Positions 19,049 through 28,765 are shown, numbered from the stretch's first letter. The stretch is DNA of 64,000 bases from Glaciecola sp048820975 (GCF_048820975.1 NZ_JBMEUF010000003.1:124001-188000), one strand, 5' to 3'. Notes: generated by a model from the sequence alone, not told the origin. A program made the numbers and translations.

Positions 19049-20080
19049 TCACTGCAGCCTATTTTGTAAATAAAACTCAATCATAACAGGTAAATGATCA
19101 GCTAATGCATCTTGTTTAGCTGCATCAAAGAAAGTAACGGGTTTAGCTGAATTCTCTACCATTTCGGCCAACATATTTCCGTTCATTATTGCATAGTCAA
19201 GCCTGCGTGTAGGGTTGTTCGCGGGATGAGTGTATTGATTACTTGCTAAAGGATCTGTAAATGTGTTTCCTAATGTTGTGCCTTGCAAAAGAGCCTGCAT
19301 TTCTTTGGAATTTGGCAGGGAGTTAAAATCACCTACCATAAGAATATTGCGATTAGGATCTTCAAGTAAAAAGCGTTCGAACTGAGCTTTCAGCATGTTT
19401 ATTTGCCCTAAGCGCATAGCTATATCGCGCTCGCTGCGGCCTGCTTTTAAATGTACTGCACTTAATACAAACGAATAGTCATTAGAGGGATACACATCAA
19501 TAGCCCAAGTTCGAGTATTCAAACTATTTTGCGAAGCTTGATTGCCGTTGTCATCAAGCCAGTCCACTAAAGGTGTATGCACGTTACCATAGCTGTACAT
19601 AACGCCTAAAGGCACCTTGCTCATTACAACCACGTTCATATACCAAGTGGGCGAAGGTGCATCGGCAAAGAATTGATATCCCATGCCAGCTAGCTCAGTA
19701 GTAGCAATATTTCTAAGCAGCTTCGCGCTTTCAAACTCTTGTAGCACTACAATATCTGCGTTTGCCGTTTTTAGAGCGCTTACTAAGTCAGCTCGCTTTT
19801 TAAGCATATGCTTGCTGTTATTTTCACGATCGTTTTCAATGTAAGGGTCGTCGTGTGCGTCTACAAAATGCTCAACATTCCATGAAATAATTTTTAAGCG
19901 TTTAGCATTGGCGTAGTCATAGCTTATCGGCTTTATTCCCGCGCGCTGATGCTTAAAACTGCTAGCGTTAGCCAACAAGTCAGTTTGTGCAGCAACACCG
20001 CCTGCATCCGTTTGTTTATTATTACTTGAGCACGCGCAAATTGATAAAACGGTGCATAAAATAAAAACTATTTTGTCCAT
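19049..20080 (-). CDS. Endonuclease/exonuclease/phosphatase-family lipoprotein
   Basis: Predicted secreted nuclease or phosphodiesterase of 343 aa. The EEP fold residues are all visible: ISWNVEHF (Asn), VLQEFE (Glu), AVHLKAGR (His), VGDFNS (Asp/Asn) and DALADHLPV (Asp-His). A lipoprotein-like signal ends ...LSICAC with Cys17, so it is probably membrane-anchored in the periplasm or on the surface. AAGGAAG lies 7 bases before the ATG. The gene is coupled to the downstream PhoD gene (one base between stop and start) and follows the Oar-like receptor after 127 bp holding a terminator and a 28-bp palindrome. Preference for DNA, RNA or lipid esters cannot be told. Confidence 0.82.
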   Translation of the reverse strand: MDKIVFILCTVLSICACSSNNKQTDAGGVAAQTDLLANASSFKHQRAGIKPISYDYANAKRLKIISWNVEHFVDAHDDPYIENDRENNSKHMLKKRADLVSALKTANADIVVLQEFESAKLLRNIATTELAGMGYQFFADAPSPTWYMNVVVMSKVPLGVMYSYGNVHTPLVDWLDDNGNQASQNSLNTRTWAIDVYPSNDYSFVLSAVHLKAGRSERDIAMRLGQINMLKAQFERFLLEDPNRNILMVGDFNSLPNSKEMQALLQGTTLGNTFTDPLASNQYTHPANNPTRRLDYAIMNGNMLAEMVENSAKPVTFFDAAKQDALADHLPVMIEFYLQNRLQ

Positions 20081-20100
20081 ATTAGTTCTTCCTTAACGAG

Positions 20101-20128
20101 TTATATGGCTGCTATAGCAACCATATAA
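20101..20128. promoter_or_regulatory. 28-bp near-perfect palindrome before the nuclease gene
   Basis: TTATATGG (20101-20108) pairs with CCATATAA (20121-20128) around the self-palindromic core TGCTATAGCA (20110-20119). Thirteen of fourteen base pairs match. It sits 20 bp upstream of the nuclease start and immediately downstream of an intrinsic terminator. It could be an operator dimer site or an mRNA hairpin. Confidence 0.5.
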
Positions 20129-20130
20129 TT

Positions 20131-20164
20131 TAAAAACGACCTTATCTCATAGCAATAAGGTCGT
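20131..20164 (-). terminator. Intrinsic terminator after the Oar-like receptor
   Basis: ACGACCTTAT (20136-20145) and ATAAGGTCGT (20155-20164) form a 10-bp perfect stem with a 9-nt loop. On the minus strand it is followed by TTTTTAAATT. It would reduce transcription from the receptor gene into the nuclease-PhoD pair. Confidence 0.8.
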
Positions 20165-20206
20165 GAGCGTGGAGATTATCTAAATCAAATTCGTAGCGTT
20201 TTGTAT

Positions 20207-23200
20207 TTAGAAACTGTAACGAACCCCCACTTTTAGCTTCCAAACAGAATCATCTGCATCAAAACCATAAGTTTGATCGCGAACTTGATCAATCACATAG
20301 CGGCCCTGTTCATCAATTGAGTCAATATCATAAAGCCCAAAAGTAGAATTTCGTGAGGCCATTTTGCCTTGAGAACTATCAATAAGGTTTAAGACGTTTT
20401 CTACAACAAAATACACTGAGCCCTTATGACCTTCCATGAAGCCAGGGATTTCTTGCGTAAGGCCTATATCAACTCTACTAGACCAAGGTGACTGCGTTGA
20501 ATTTTTAGGCGCAAAACCGCCTGCATATTGTGTTAATCCAGCGTTATCAATAGCGGTCAATAATTCAGCTTCAGTCACGCCATCATAAACAACATTAGGG
20601 TCACCAGCGGTGGGGATGTAAGGCAAGAAATCGCCCCCTGTTACACCTGGCGTAAGGGTATTTCGCGCTAAGCTACTATCTAAATACGACAAATAAGATG
20701 TTGGCTGCCCTGATTTTCTTTCAAAAAACAGGGTGAAGTCTGTATTGTAACCAGCAAAAATCTCAGCACTGTAATTTACATTAAGAACAAAGCGGTGCTC
20801 AAGTTCAAAACGGCCTCTGCCTAAGCTGTCATCGGGTACATTGGGATTTATAGACGGCGTATTTAAATAGTTAGAAATTGCTCTTGAACTTGTTCCTGGA
20901 GCGGCTTCTGTAATATCTTGATGGGTGTATGAGGCACTAAAGTCCCAACCGTTTTCAAAAGACTTACTTAACACGGTAGATAAAATATTTGAACGACCTC
21001 CATCATCAGTATTAGTTAATAAGATATCAAAGTTTGAATCATCATCATTGTATAAAATTCGACGTCCATCAGCCGCAAGCCCAGCTATGTCACTTTCTCT
21101 TAAAGAGGCGTCTAACCAGTAAGCACTATCAATACGCTTAATGTGTAAAAATTCTGTTGTCCATAAATAGTCATCACCAAGCGTTGGAATATCAAAGCGG
21201 TAATCTAATGCAAGTTGATATCGCCAATCAGAAGGTAATGTGAAGTCAGGATCATTAATATTTGTATCACCGCTTACGCCGCCTGCTAAAATTGCATCTA
21301 GCGCATTTTGAGGTACAGATGTTAAGTCGTCCGCGCCCACCGCTATATTGTTTTCGCCATTAGCGTCAATGGTGAACCCAACAGGGCTTATACCGTTTGT
21401 TGAAAAAGCATTTCCAATCCATACATTAGGTTGGCCACCAGAATAACGCCCAACACCACCCCTTACTATTAAGTTGTCATTTAGGTCATACTTGAAACCA
21501 AAGCGTGGTAAAAGAATATCTATGCCATCTAAACCTTCGTCGTTGCGATAACCTGTTCTATCAAATGCGTCTTGATTAAATGTGGGAGCGTCGTCTGACG
21601 TCAAATTTTCGTATCTTAAACCAAGGGTAATACTTAGATCGTCAGTCACATCCCATTTATCTTGAATATACAAGGCAAGGGTTTCTCTATCGAATATAGC
21701 GGACGCATTCTTAGGATCGTTATTTGTCCCATTGCTATAAACGAAATAATCTGCACGTTGCGCTTCAAAGTTTTCTAAACCATTAAACACCCAAGTTCCT
21801 TTTGAGTCAGGAACAAAAATGTTTGCCACGGCGAGTTGCTGGTAATCAAAGCCAAATTCTATTGAGTGCTCATCATATAAGTAAGTACCATCTAATTTGA
21901 ACGTTAATACTTCTGTGTCAAGTACGTTAGCATGCCTGTATTTGTCGGAACCTAGAGCAATGCGCCCACCAGACTCAAGATCATCAATTGTGATATCAGC
22001 ACTATCTCCTAACGTTGCTTGGCGGTTAGCAACATCTTTACTTGCAACGCTAAGCTCGGTAGAAAAGTTATCAGTCCAATCGGAATACAATTTCGCGCTG
22101 TAGTTGTTGAGTGTTTCGGTTACGTTATATAAATGCGATGATAATTTTAATTCTGAACGACTACTGGTAACGTTTCTTGTTCTATTGCCCTCATTGTATT
22201 GATACGTAAATGATGCTCTGTGATCATCGTTTATATTCCAATCAAACTTTGCTACCCATTTTTCATCTTCCTCAACTAAGGACGGTGAAAAAGAGCCAAT
22301 TTGCTGTTCGTTGAACCCGTATACGTCACGTGCAATTCTAATAACTTCGTTGGCTTCTTCAATTGTGGCAATTGTTGGGTTCGCAACACCCGAACCATCA
22401 GGGCCGTAGAAAGGTGTTTGTGGTGAATCATAATTTTCGTAGCTTAGAAAAAAGAAAAGTTTATCTTGAATGATTGGGCCGCCTAAAGTCGCGCCGAATA
22501 CCTCTTCTAGGAACTCTAGTGGAAATTCTTCGCCATCATTTTCTGGGGTGCCAGCTAAGGAGTCAGACTGCTTTTCATAAAATACACTGCCTTCAAATTC
22601 GTTAGTACCTGATTTGAATACAGCATTTACCAAACCACCACTAAAGCCAGACACTTTGGCATCAAACGGGGCTACATCAACGGTAACCTGCTCTAATGAA
22701 TCTAGAGGTAAAGGTGAGCGCTGGGTAGGGTAGCCTCCACCGTTTAAACCAAAGTCATCGTTTTGGCCAATACCATCTACCGTAATACTGTTGAATTTAG
22801 GGTTTGAGCCCGCTATGACTAATTGTGAATCAGAGCCAGAAAGCAAACTTACTAATGGGTTAATGCGAATAATATCTTTTACGTCGCGTGACAAACTACT
22901 ATTGTTTTGTATTGCTTGTTCGCCAAAATAACTGCTAGAGCCAGAATTAGATATAACAGAAGATGAAGCAGTAACGGTTATTCTTTCAATGTTGTCAGGC
23001 TCTAAAGAGATATTTAAACGCTCAGCTTGGCCTAAGTTGAAAAATAAATTATCAAACTCTTGGTCTTTGAATTTATCAGAATCTATTAGAATTTTATATG
23101 GCCCGCCAACACGCAAACCACGTGCGAAATATTCACCTTCGGCATTGGTTTGGACTTCTTTTTTGGTTCCTGATGGTACATGAATAATAGTAATTGTTGT

Positions 23201-23341
23201 GTTGGTGGCCGCATTACCTTTAGGCCCCGTAATTTCGCCCCTAAGAGATGAAGATGTGTCTTGTGCGATTGCCGATGCTGAAATACCAATAGATATGGCT
23301 ATTGCCATGGCAATACGATTGAATCCTTTAAACTGAATCAT
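20207..23341 (-). CDS. Oar-like TonB-dependent receptor with N-terminal carboxypeptidase-regulatory domain
   Basis: Outer-membrane TonB-dependent receptor of 1044 aa, Oar type. The start at 23341 is chosen because it gives a clean signal peptide (MIQFKGFNRIAMAIAISIGISASAIAQ); in-frame sequence further upstream is not signal-like. Residues ~30-110 are a carboxypeptidase-regulatory-like beta domain (SSLRGEITGPKGN...GEYFARGL). A plug follows (~140-250, with ITVDGIGQNDDFGLNGGGYP) and then the barrel, ending in the aromatic KLKVGVRYSF. The next genes encode a nuclease/phosphatase and PhoD, so the ligand may be a phosphorus-containing compound (inference). A terminator after the gene suggests the receptor is made in excess of the enzymes. 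Confidence 0.85.
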   Translation of the reverse strand: MIQFKGFNRIAMAIAISIGISASAIAQDTSSSLRGEITGPKGNAATNTTITIIHVPSGTKKEVQTNAEGEYFARGLRVGGPYKILIDSDKFKDQEFDNLFFNLGQAERLNISLEPDNIERITVTASSSVISNSGSSSYFGEQAIQNNSSLSRDVKDIIRINPLVSLLSGSDSQLVIAGSNPKFNSITVDGIGQNDDFGLNGGGYPTQRSPLPLDSLEQVTVDVAPFDAKVSGFSGGLVNAVFKSGTNEFEGSVFYEKQSDSLAGTPENDGEEFPLEFLEEVFGATLGGPIIQDKLFFFLSYENYDSPQTPFYGPDGSGVANPTIATIEEANEVIRIARDVYGFNEQQIGSFSPSLVEEDEKWVAKFDWNINDDHRASFTYQYNEGNRTRNVTSSRSELKLSSHLYNVTETLNNYSAKLYSDWTDNFSTELSVASKDVANRQATLGDSADITIDDLESGGRIALGSDKYRHANVLDTEVLTFKLDGTYLYDEHSIEFGFDYQQLAVANIFVPDSKGTWVFNGLENFEAQRADYFVYSNGTNNDPKNASAIFDRETLALYIQDKWDVTDDLSITLGLRYENLTSDDAPTFNQDAFDRTGYRNDEGLDGIDILLPRFGFKYDLNDNLIVRGGVGRYSGGQPNVWIGNAFSTNGISPVGFTIDANGENNIAVGADDLTSVPQNALDAILAGGVSGDTNINDPDFTLPSDWRYQLALDYRFDIPTLGDDYLWTTEFLHIKRIDSAYWLDASLRESDIAGLAADGRRILYNDDDSNFDILLTNTDDGGRSNILSTVLSKSFENGWDFSASYTHQDITEAAPGTSSRAISNYLNTPSINPNVPDDSLGRGRFELEHRFVLNVNYSAEIFAGYNTDFTLFFERKSGQPTSYLSYLDSSLARNTLTPGVTGGDFLPYIPTAGDPNVVYDGVTEAELLTAIDNAGLTQYAGGFAPKNSTQSPWSSRVDIGLTQEIPGFMEGHKGSVYFVVENVLNLIDSSQGKMASRNSTFGLYDIDSIDEQGRYVIDQVRDQTYGFDADDSVWKLKVGVRYSF

Positions 23342-23598
23342 TATGAAGTGTCCGTTTTTTATATTAATTTGTGTGTTGTTGTTGTACTTAACGAAACATT
23401 TGTGCCTTGAATATATACAAGCGAAATGTGCGCTAAAGTAATGCAACTTTTTAAGGAGGGCAGGAGTCTTACGCATTAATATGAAAAATTTATTACATCC
23501 ATAAATAGCGTCAAAATCTTCAAAAAAAATTTACAAAAATTTCATCCAGCTGACTTAAAACCGTAGCATTTACATTGCCTTACGTATTACTGACGCCA

Positions 23599-23755
23599 CC
23601 TGTCATGCCGGCGGATGGGCTGTCATACCGGCTTCACCTGTCATGCCGGCGCAGGCCGGTACCTGCCAAATAGGGTAATGTAGGAGATTACAGCCTACGC
23701 TGTAATGACGGTGTTGAGTTTGGAGATTACAGCCTACGCGGTAATGACGGTAAAG
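23599..23755. repeat. Two-hairpin repeat array 5
   Basis: In the 512-bp divergent gap 23342-23853. A complete type-A hairpin with a GCAG loop lies at ~23640-23664, preceded by two left halves (~23600, ~23621). Type-B hairpins with a CTAC loop lie at ~23680-23708 and 23721-23748. The remaining sequence (23342-23598) is AT-rich and probably holds the receptor promoter; I see no clear operator in it. Confidence 0.82.
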
Positions 23756-23853
23756 GGCTGGCATGCTCTATTTTCCTCGAAAATAAACTGCAGATAGAAG
23801 GTTGCAGGCCGATAAAGTGTGTATATAAATATTATCTGCACATAGCCTCATTT

Positions 23854-25119
23854 ATGAAAAAAACCTCTTTAGCGCTTACCTTATCATCGCTCCTACTTTT
23901 CTCTGCGGCCTCTATTGCTGACGATGCGGGCACTGATGTTGCTGAACTTAAAGCGCGAGTTAAACAACTTGAGTTGTTAGTTGAACAGCTACTGGCATCA
24001 CAACAAGGTGCCGTTGAAGTTGATTCTAATAACAATGATGCGCTTGCTGAGAGTGAGCCTAAGGGGCTGCAGACACTGGCCGAGCAGGTAGATGAACAAT
24101 CGCTTATATTAGATGATCATCAATTCTTACTTGATTCAGCTTCTGATCTTACAGACCAAAGCATGCATATTGCGGGTTATGTTGATGTGGAGTACAAAGG
24201 TTCTAGTGAAGATGGTGTAAATGAAGAGTTTAGAATGCATCACCTCTCTCTTTTCTTTACACGACAATTTACCGATAAAATCAAATTTTTTAGTGAAATC
24301 GAATACGAGGACGCGCCTAAATTTGATGGGGTGAACGATGGTTCAGGTGACATTGAAGAAGCATCGGGCACTATTTTTGTTGAGGCCATGAATTTTGATT
24401 GGAATTATAGCGAGTATTTTAATGTGCGAGCGGGGCGTTTCTTTGCACCGGCAGGCATTTGGTCTGAAGACCACTACCCACCGTTTGTATCAACACAAGA
24501 AAGACCAATGCATATTTTTAAAATATTTCCTCAGTTTGTAGACGGAGCCTCTATATTTGGCACCGCATTTATAGGCGATAAAGTAAGTGTTGATTACAGC
24601 GCTTTTTACGGAAATGGTGAATCAAATATATCGGGTAAGAAAGACCTAAATAACAATAAAGGAAATGGGCTTCGGGCTACTTTTCATTTTCCGTGGCTTA
24701 GCGAATTTACCACTGGATTCACATACTACAAAGACGGCAAAGATACATCGAACAACAACGCTAATAAAACCGCATATGGCACGCACGCTAAGTTTCGATA
24801 TAAAAACGTAACAGCGCAACTAGAATATGCAAAATCAGATTTACGGTTTGATGACGAAACGCAAGATTATTCTAATAGTGGTTTTTATGGTCAATTTACA
24901 TATGAGTTAGACCAACTTGCGCTTGGCTATCGTTTTGACACGTTTGATGCGAATAGTTTGATTAATGGTGCAGTTGACCGCCACACAGTATTTGCAAACT
25001 ACCATGTGAATCAGCATGTTACCCTTAAAAGTGAATACCATATTAATCAATATGACCAAGCTGGTTTAGATGATTTCGGTTTTTATCTGTTTTCTGTTTC
25101 TGCGTATTTAGGGAGGTAG
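23854..25119 (+). CDS. Porin with N-terminal coiled coil (OprO/OprP-like)
   Basis: Outer-membrane porin of 421 aa. A signal peptide (MKKTSLALTLSSLLLFSAASIA) is followed by a heptad-like segment (ELKARVKQLELLVEQLL, ~29-45) typical of trimeric porins of the phosphate-selective O/P group. A barrel follows with alternating aromatic strands and RAGRFFAPAGIWSEDHYPPF. The C-terminus (SVSAYLGR) is less typical than a terminal Phe. The next gene starts 5 bp after the stop, so it heads a three-gene operon with a PBP-like protein and a GGDEF-EAL protein. Phosphate specificity is not proven. Confidence 0.75.
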   Translation: MKKTSLALTLSSLLLFSAASIADDAGTDVAELKARVKQLELLVEQLLASQQGAVEVDSNNNDALAESEPKGLQTLAEQVDEQSLILDDHQFLLDSASDLTDQSMHIAGYVDVEYKGSSEDGVNEEFRMHHLSLFFTRQFTDKIKFFSEIEYEDAPKFDGVNDGSGDIEEASGTIFVEAMNFDWNYSEYFNVRAGRFFAPAGIWSEDHYPPFVSTQERPMHIFKIFPQFVDGASIFGTAFIGDKVSVDYSAFYGNGESNISGKKDLNNNKGNGLRATFHFPWLSEFTTGFTYYKDGKDTSNNNANKTAYGTHAKFRYKNVTAQLEYAKSDLRFDDETQDYSNSGFYGQFTYELDQLALGYRFDTFDANSLINGAVDRHTVFANYHVNQHVTLKSEYHINQYDQAGLDDFGFYLFSVSAYLGR

Positions 25120-25124
25120 CGGGA

Positions 25125-25553
25125 ATGAACTTTTATAAGCTTATTTTAGTCATTTCGCTTCTTTTTGTTTGTCAGCAAGCACTCGCTGAAAAAGTATACG
25201 TAGTGGTTCATAACAACAATAATCAAGATATAACGCCAGACTTAGTTAAACAAATCTATTCAGATAAAGTCAGCTTTTGGAAGAATGGCGAAACCATTTT
25301 AGTTTTTGAACTGCCGGTTACATCTAATGCTCGTGAGAAGTTTGCTTATGATGTGCTGAGCAAGTCGTCAATCTCTAGTCAGCGAGATTGGTCAAACCGA
25401 TTTGTTAACAACACGATTAAAAATCAGGTCAAAGTAAAACCACAGCGTTTGGTTGCTCGATTTGTTGCAAAGAAAGAAAATGCAATTGGGTATATTTCTG
25501 AGACGCAGCTACAGAGTACCCAAAACGTGCGAGTAGTGATGGTGATTGAGTGA
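25125..25553 (+). CDS. Small periplasmic PBP-like protein (half of a PstS-type fold)
   Basis: A 142-residue protein with signal peptide (MNFYKLILVISLLFVCQQALA). The mature part resembles one segment of phosphate-binding proteins: 'ITPDLVKQIYSDKVSFWKNG' is like the 'IFLGK...W.DG' motif of PstS-like domains, and 'ENAIGYISE' is like 'GSIGYV'. At about 120 mature residues it is less than half a PstS, too short for two full lobes. It therefore probably binds a partner protein rather than serving as an ABC-transporter receptor; no ABC permease is nearby. It lies 5 bp after the porin and 38 bp before the GGDEF-EAL gene. Confidence 0.7.
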   Translation: MNFYKLILVISLLFVCQQALAEKVYVVVHNNNNQDITPDLVKQIYSDKVSFWKNGETILVFELPVTSNAREKFAYDVLSKSSISSQRDWSNRFVNNTIKNQVKVKPQRLVARFVAKKENAIGYISETQLQSTQNVRVVMVIE

Positions 25554-25591
25554 AATATACCGAATCACACAAGCCCTTGTTATGAAATAAC

Positions 25592-28500
25592 ATGAAAAGT
25601 ATACGCAGATGGTCATTAGCGCCTAAAATCATTCTAGTGGTGGGTGTGGCGATGTCGTTTGTATTTTTTCTTCACTCCTATTCCACTATAAACAACTTTT
25701 ACAAGGTTGCTGAGCCACTTATTAGCAGAGATATTGATAACTCATTGTCTCAAAGCCATATCTTGTTTAATAACTTATACAAACAGACTTTAGCAGATGC
25801 CGACATTATTAGGGCAAACAGCGCACTGGCAAATTATGTTGATTTTATCTCTTTAGATGATGTTGAAGGAGCAAATGCTGAGCTAGTAGCCGTAGAGCAA
25901 TACTTGACATCCCTTGCTACTACTAAACCTCGTTATATTAAGGTTGAAGTGCATACCTCAATTGAGCCTATTATTAGCCTTAAAGAGGGGCTGGTAGTTG
26001 AAAACAAAAAAATTGAGTTGCCTCACTTTGGTTTTCAGCTGCCAAAAAAACATGTTTATGTAGATTTTAAAAAACTAACGGTAGAAAAAGACAGAACAAA
26101 ATTTATTTTAGATCTTGTGGTGGAGACCAAAGCTTATGACCCACTATTTGAAACTGACAATACTGCACTGTATGTACTCATAAGCTTTGATATTACCGAG
26201 CAAGTAAGCCAACTGATTTCAAGCCTTGATGCCTCTGATATGTTGCTATCAATAGCGCATAATGGTCAAAGTATTTTACCCTTTGATCCTAAAGCTAACG
26301 TTAATAATGAAGGGTGGATCAGAAAAGCTGAAACCAATGAACTGATTCAACTAGCACTTAGTGTTGCAGTTAAAAGGGCAAATGCCTTTGTTTTAGTAAA
26401 TAAAATTAGGCTAAATATTCTGATTTTAGCTGCGCTTCTTATGGCCGCAATTATATTTTCTCAGTTTTATGCTATTCAGCACTTAATAGGCAAACCGCTT
26501 AAACAACTTGTTTTGTTTATGAAACAACAAAGTAAAAACGCAAAGTTAGCATCAAGTCGATATACAACAAATTCAGAGGATGAAATAGGCACATTTGCAC
26601 GAGGCCTTAATGAAATGCTTGATCAAATTGACGAACGACAAAAAGCATTGGCCCTGAGCGAACGGCGTTTAGAGTTAGCGCTTTGGGGAAGTGGTGAGGG
26701 ATTGTGGGAATACGACGTAAAAACACGAGATATTTATATTGACCAAATTACGCAAGAATTATTGGGAGTACAAACACAAAAGTTGACACTATCTATCCCT
26801 ATTTTTCTAAATTTTGTTCATGAGGAGGACAAGGCTGAGATGTTTGAATACCTCAGCAGCTTTGAAGAAGCGCCGCGTTCTACGTTTAAAATAGCATTTC
26901 GTTTGCAAACAACACAAGGCAAAGTTTATCTAGAAAGTAAAGGTAAGTTGGAACATACGAGCTCTGATGGTATTTCAAATAAGTTGGTAGGCACTATTTC
27001 TGATATAACCGAACGACGGCAGTCTGAAGAAAAAATTAGGTTGTACGCCAAAACCTTCGACAGTAGCAGTAATGCAATTTTAATTTTAGATAATGAGCGA
27101 AATGTACTGGCCGCAAATGACGCTTTTACCCGCATAACGGGTACCAGTGAAGCGCATTGTTTGGGGAAAAAACCCAGCTTTATGACTAACGAAGAAGAAT
27201 CATCTTTTAATATGGATGATTTTGAAGATGAGATAGAGCAACACGGCGTATTTAAGAGCGAGATACTGGGTAGCAAGTTAGATGGTACGCAATTTGTAAA
27301 AGATTTAATAATTAACGTAGTTAAAGATGCCAGCGGTGTATTGAGTCATTATGTATGTGCATTTAGCGACATAACCGCTAAGAAAAAGTCAGAAATGGAC
27401 CTTTGGAATATGGCCAACTACGATATTCTAACAGGCTTACCGAACAGAGGGTTTTTCAGAAATCAGCTCATTGACATAATGAGTATAGCTAAGGATGAAG
27501 AAAAAAATATCACCCTATTTTTTATTGATTTAGACCGTTTTAAACAAGTAAATGACGCCTTGGGTCATGAAGTGGGTGATGAGCTCCTTAAAAAAGTATC
27601 GTCTATTTTAAGGCAGTATACGCGTAAATCAGATCATTTAGCGAGGCTAGGCGGTGATGAATTTGCGGTGGTTTTAGACGCTGGCTTTGACAAAGAAAAA
27701 ATTACTGAACTGGCCAAAAGGCTAATAAGAAAATTTGATGCCGGATTGCATGTAAATGGCAAGGATACAGGAATTGGCATCAGCATTGGGATAAGCATGT
27801 ATCCCAAAGATGCTAATGACATTGACACCTTAATTCACTTCGCTGACACCGCGATGTACGTTGCCAAAGCCAGTAAGTCAAATTCGTTTCGCTTTTTTGA
27901 AAGCAGTATGAGTGAGCATATAAACCGGCGCAATTTGATTGAAAAAGAACTTCGATTAGCCATTGTGCAAGATTCGCTTGAATTCTATTTTCAGCCGAAA
28001 ATCGATATTCAAAATAATACGGTTTCTGGGTTTGAAGCATTATCGCGTTGGTTCCATCCAGAACTGGGCACCATATATCCTGATGAATTTATTTCTATTG
28101 CAGAAGAGTCAGGCTTAATTGTGCAAATTGGCCGCAGTATTACACGTAAATCATGTTTGCAGTTACTAGAGTGGCATAAGCAAGGATATACGGATATGTC
28201 GGTTGCAATTAATATTTCTGCAAAACAGTTTTTACTATCCAATGTGGTTGCCGACATTCGCCAAATATTAAAAGAGTTTGATATTTCTCCCCAATTTATA
28301 GAGTTGGAGTTAACTGAGAGCTTAATTATTGATGACCCAGTAAAAGTAGCTAAAACACTTAATAAGCTTAAGGCCTTGGGTGTTAGTATTTCAATTGACG
28401 ACTTTGGTACGGGCTATTCTTCCTTAAGCTACTTAACGCAATTTCCCCTTGATGTGCTCAAAATAGACAAGAGTTTTATTAACAAACTGACCGATGGGGA

Positions 28501-28720
28501 CAAAGGGCAAGCTATTACCGAAGCAATTATTGCCATTGCGAAAACGTTAAATGTTGAAGTAGTAGCAGAAGGGGTTGAATCTAAAGAGCAGCTTGATATT
28601 TTGCGAATGTTAGATTGTAACCTTGTGCAAGGTTATTATTTTAGCCCGCCCATTCAGGCCTGTGAAACCCTAGCATTTATTGATAACTTTCATGCAAACG
28701 CTAGTGCCTCTAATTCCTAG
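25592..28720 (+). CDS. Membrane sensor with HAMP, two PAS, GGDEF and EAL domains
   Basis: Cyclic-di-GMP signalling protein of 1042 aa. Order: TM1 (~10-31), periplasmic sensor of ~240 residues with no family I recognise, TM2 (~274-295), HAMP (~296-350), PAS (~355-476), PAS (~480-605), GGDEF (~605-765) and EAL (~785-1035). GGDEF is intact (687-691). The EAL motif is intact (815-817), as are ELTES, IDDFGTGYSS, LKID and AEGVES, so both synthesis and hydrolysis of c-di-GMP are possible. It is last in an operon with a porin and a small PBP-like periplasmic protein, which could feed a signal to the sensor domain (inference). A repeat array follows. Confidence 0.9.
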   Translation: MKSIRRWSLAPKIILVVGVAMSFVFFLHSYSTINNFYKVAEPLISRDIDNSLSQSHILFNNLYKQTLADADIIRANSALANYVDFISLDDVEGANAELVAVEQYLTSLATTKPRYIKVEVHTSIEPIISLKEGLVVENKKIELPHFGFQLPKKHVYVDFKKLTVEKDRTKFILDLVVETKAYDPLFETDNTALYVLISFDITEQVSQLISSLDASDMLLSIAHNGQSILPFDPKANVNNEGWIRKAETNELIQLALSVAVKRANAFVLVNKIRLNILILAALLMAAIIFSQFYAIQHLIGKPLKQLVLFMKQQSKNAKLASSRYTTNSEDEIGTFARGLNEMLDQIDERQKALALSERRLELALWGSGEGLWEYDVKTRDIYIDQITQELLGVQTQKLTLSIPIFLNFVHEEDKAEMFEYLSSFEEAPRSTFKIAFRLQTTQGKVYLESKGKLEHTSSDGISNKLVGTISDITERRQSEEKIRLYAKTFDSSSNAILILDNERNVLAANDAFTRITGTSEAHCLGKKPSFMTNEEESSFNMDDFEDEIEQHGVFKSEILGSKLDGTQFVKDLIINVVKDASGVLSHYVCAFSDITAKKKSEMDLWNMANYDILTGLPNRGFFRNQLIDIMSIAKDEEKNITLFFIDLDRFKQVNDALGHEVGDELLKKVSSILRQYTRKSDHLARLGGDEFAVVLDAGFDKEKITELAKRLIRKFDAGLHVNGKDTGIGISIGISMYPKDANDIDTLIHFADTAMYVAKASKSNSFRFFESSMSEHINRRNLIEKELRLAIVQDSLEFYFQPKIDIQNNTVSGFEALSRWFHPELGTIYPDEFISIAEESGLIVQIGRSITRKSCLQLLEWHKQGYTDMSVAINISAKQFLLSNVVADIRQILKEFDISPQFIELELTESLIIDDPVKVAKTLNKLKALGVSISIDDFGTGYSSLSYLTQFPLDVLKIDKSFINKLTDGDKGQAITEAIIAIAKTLNVEVVAEGVESKEQLDILRMLDCNLVQGYYFSPPIQACETLAFIDNFHANASASNS

Positions 28721-28765
28721 TAGACAATAACGTTAATCGCCTCACCCGTTATGCTGGTTAGCACT

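Noticed and set aside
23342..23476. Longer N-terminus for the Oar-like receptor
   Set aside because: Upstream residues are not signal-like; the Met at 23341 starts a clear signal peptide.
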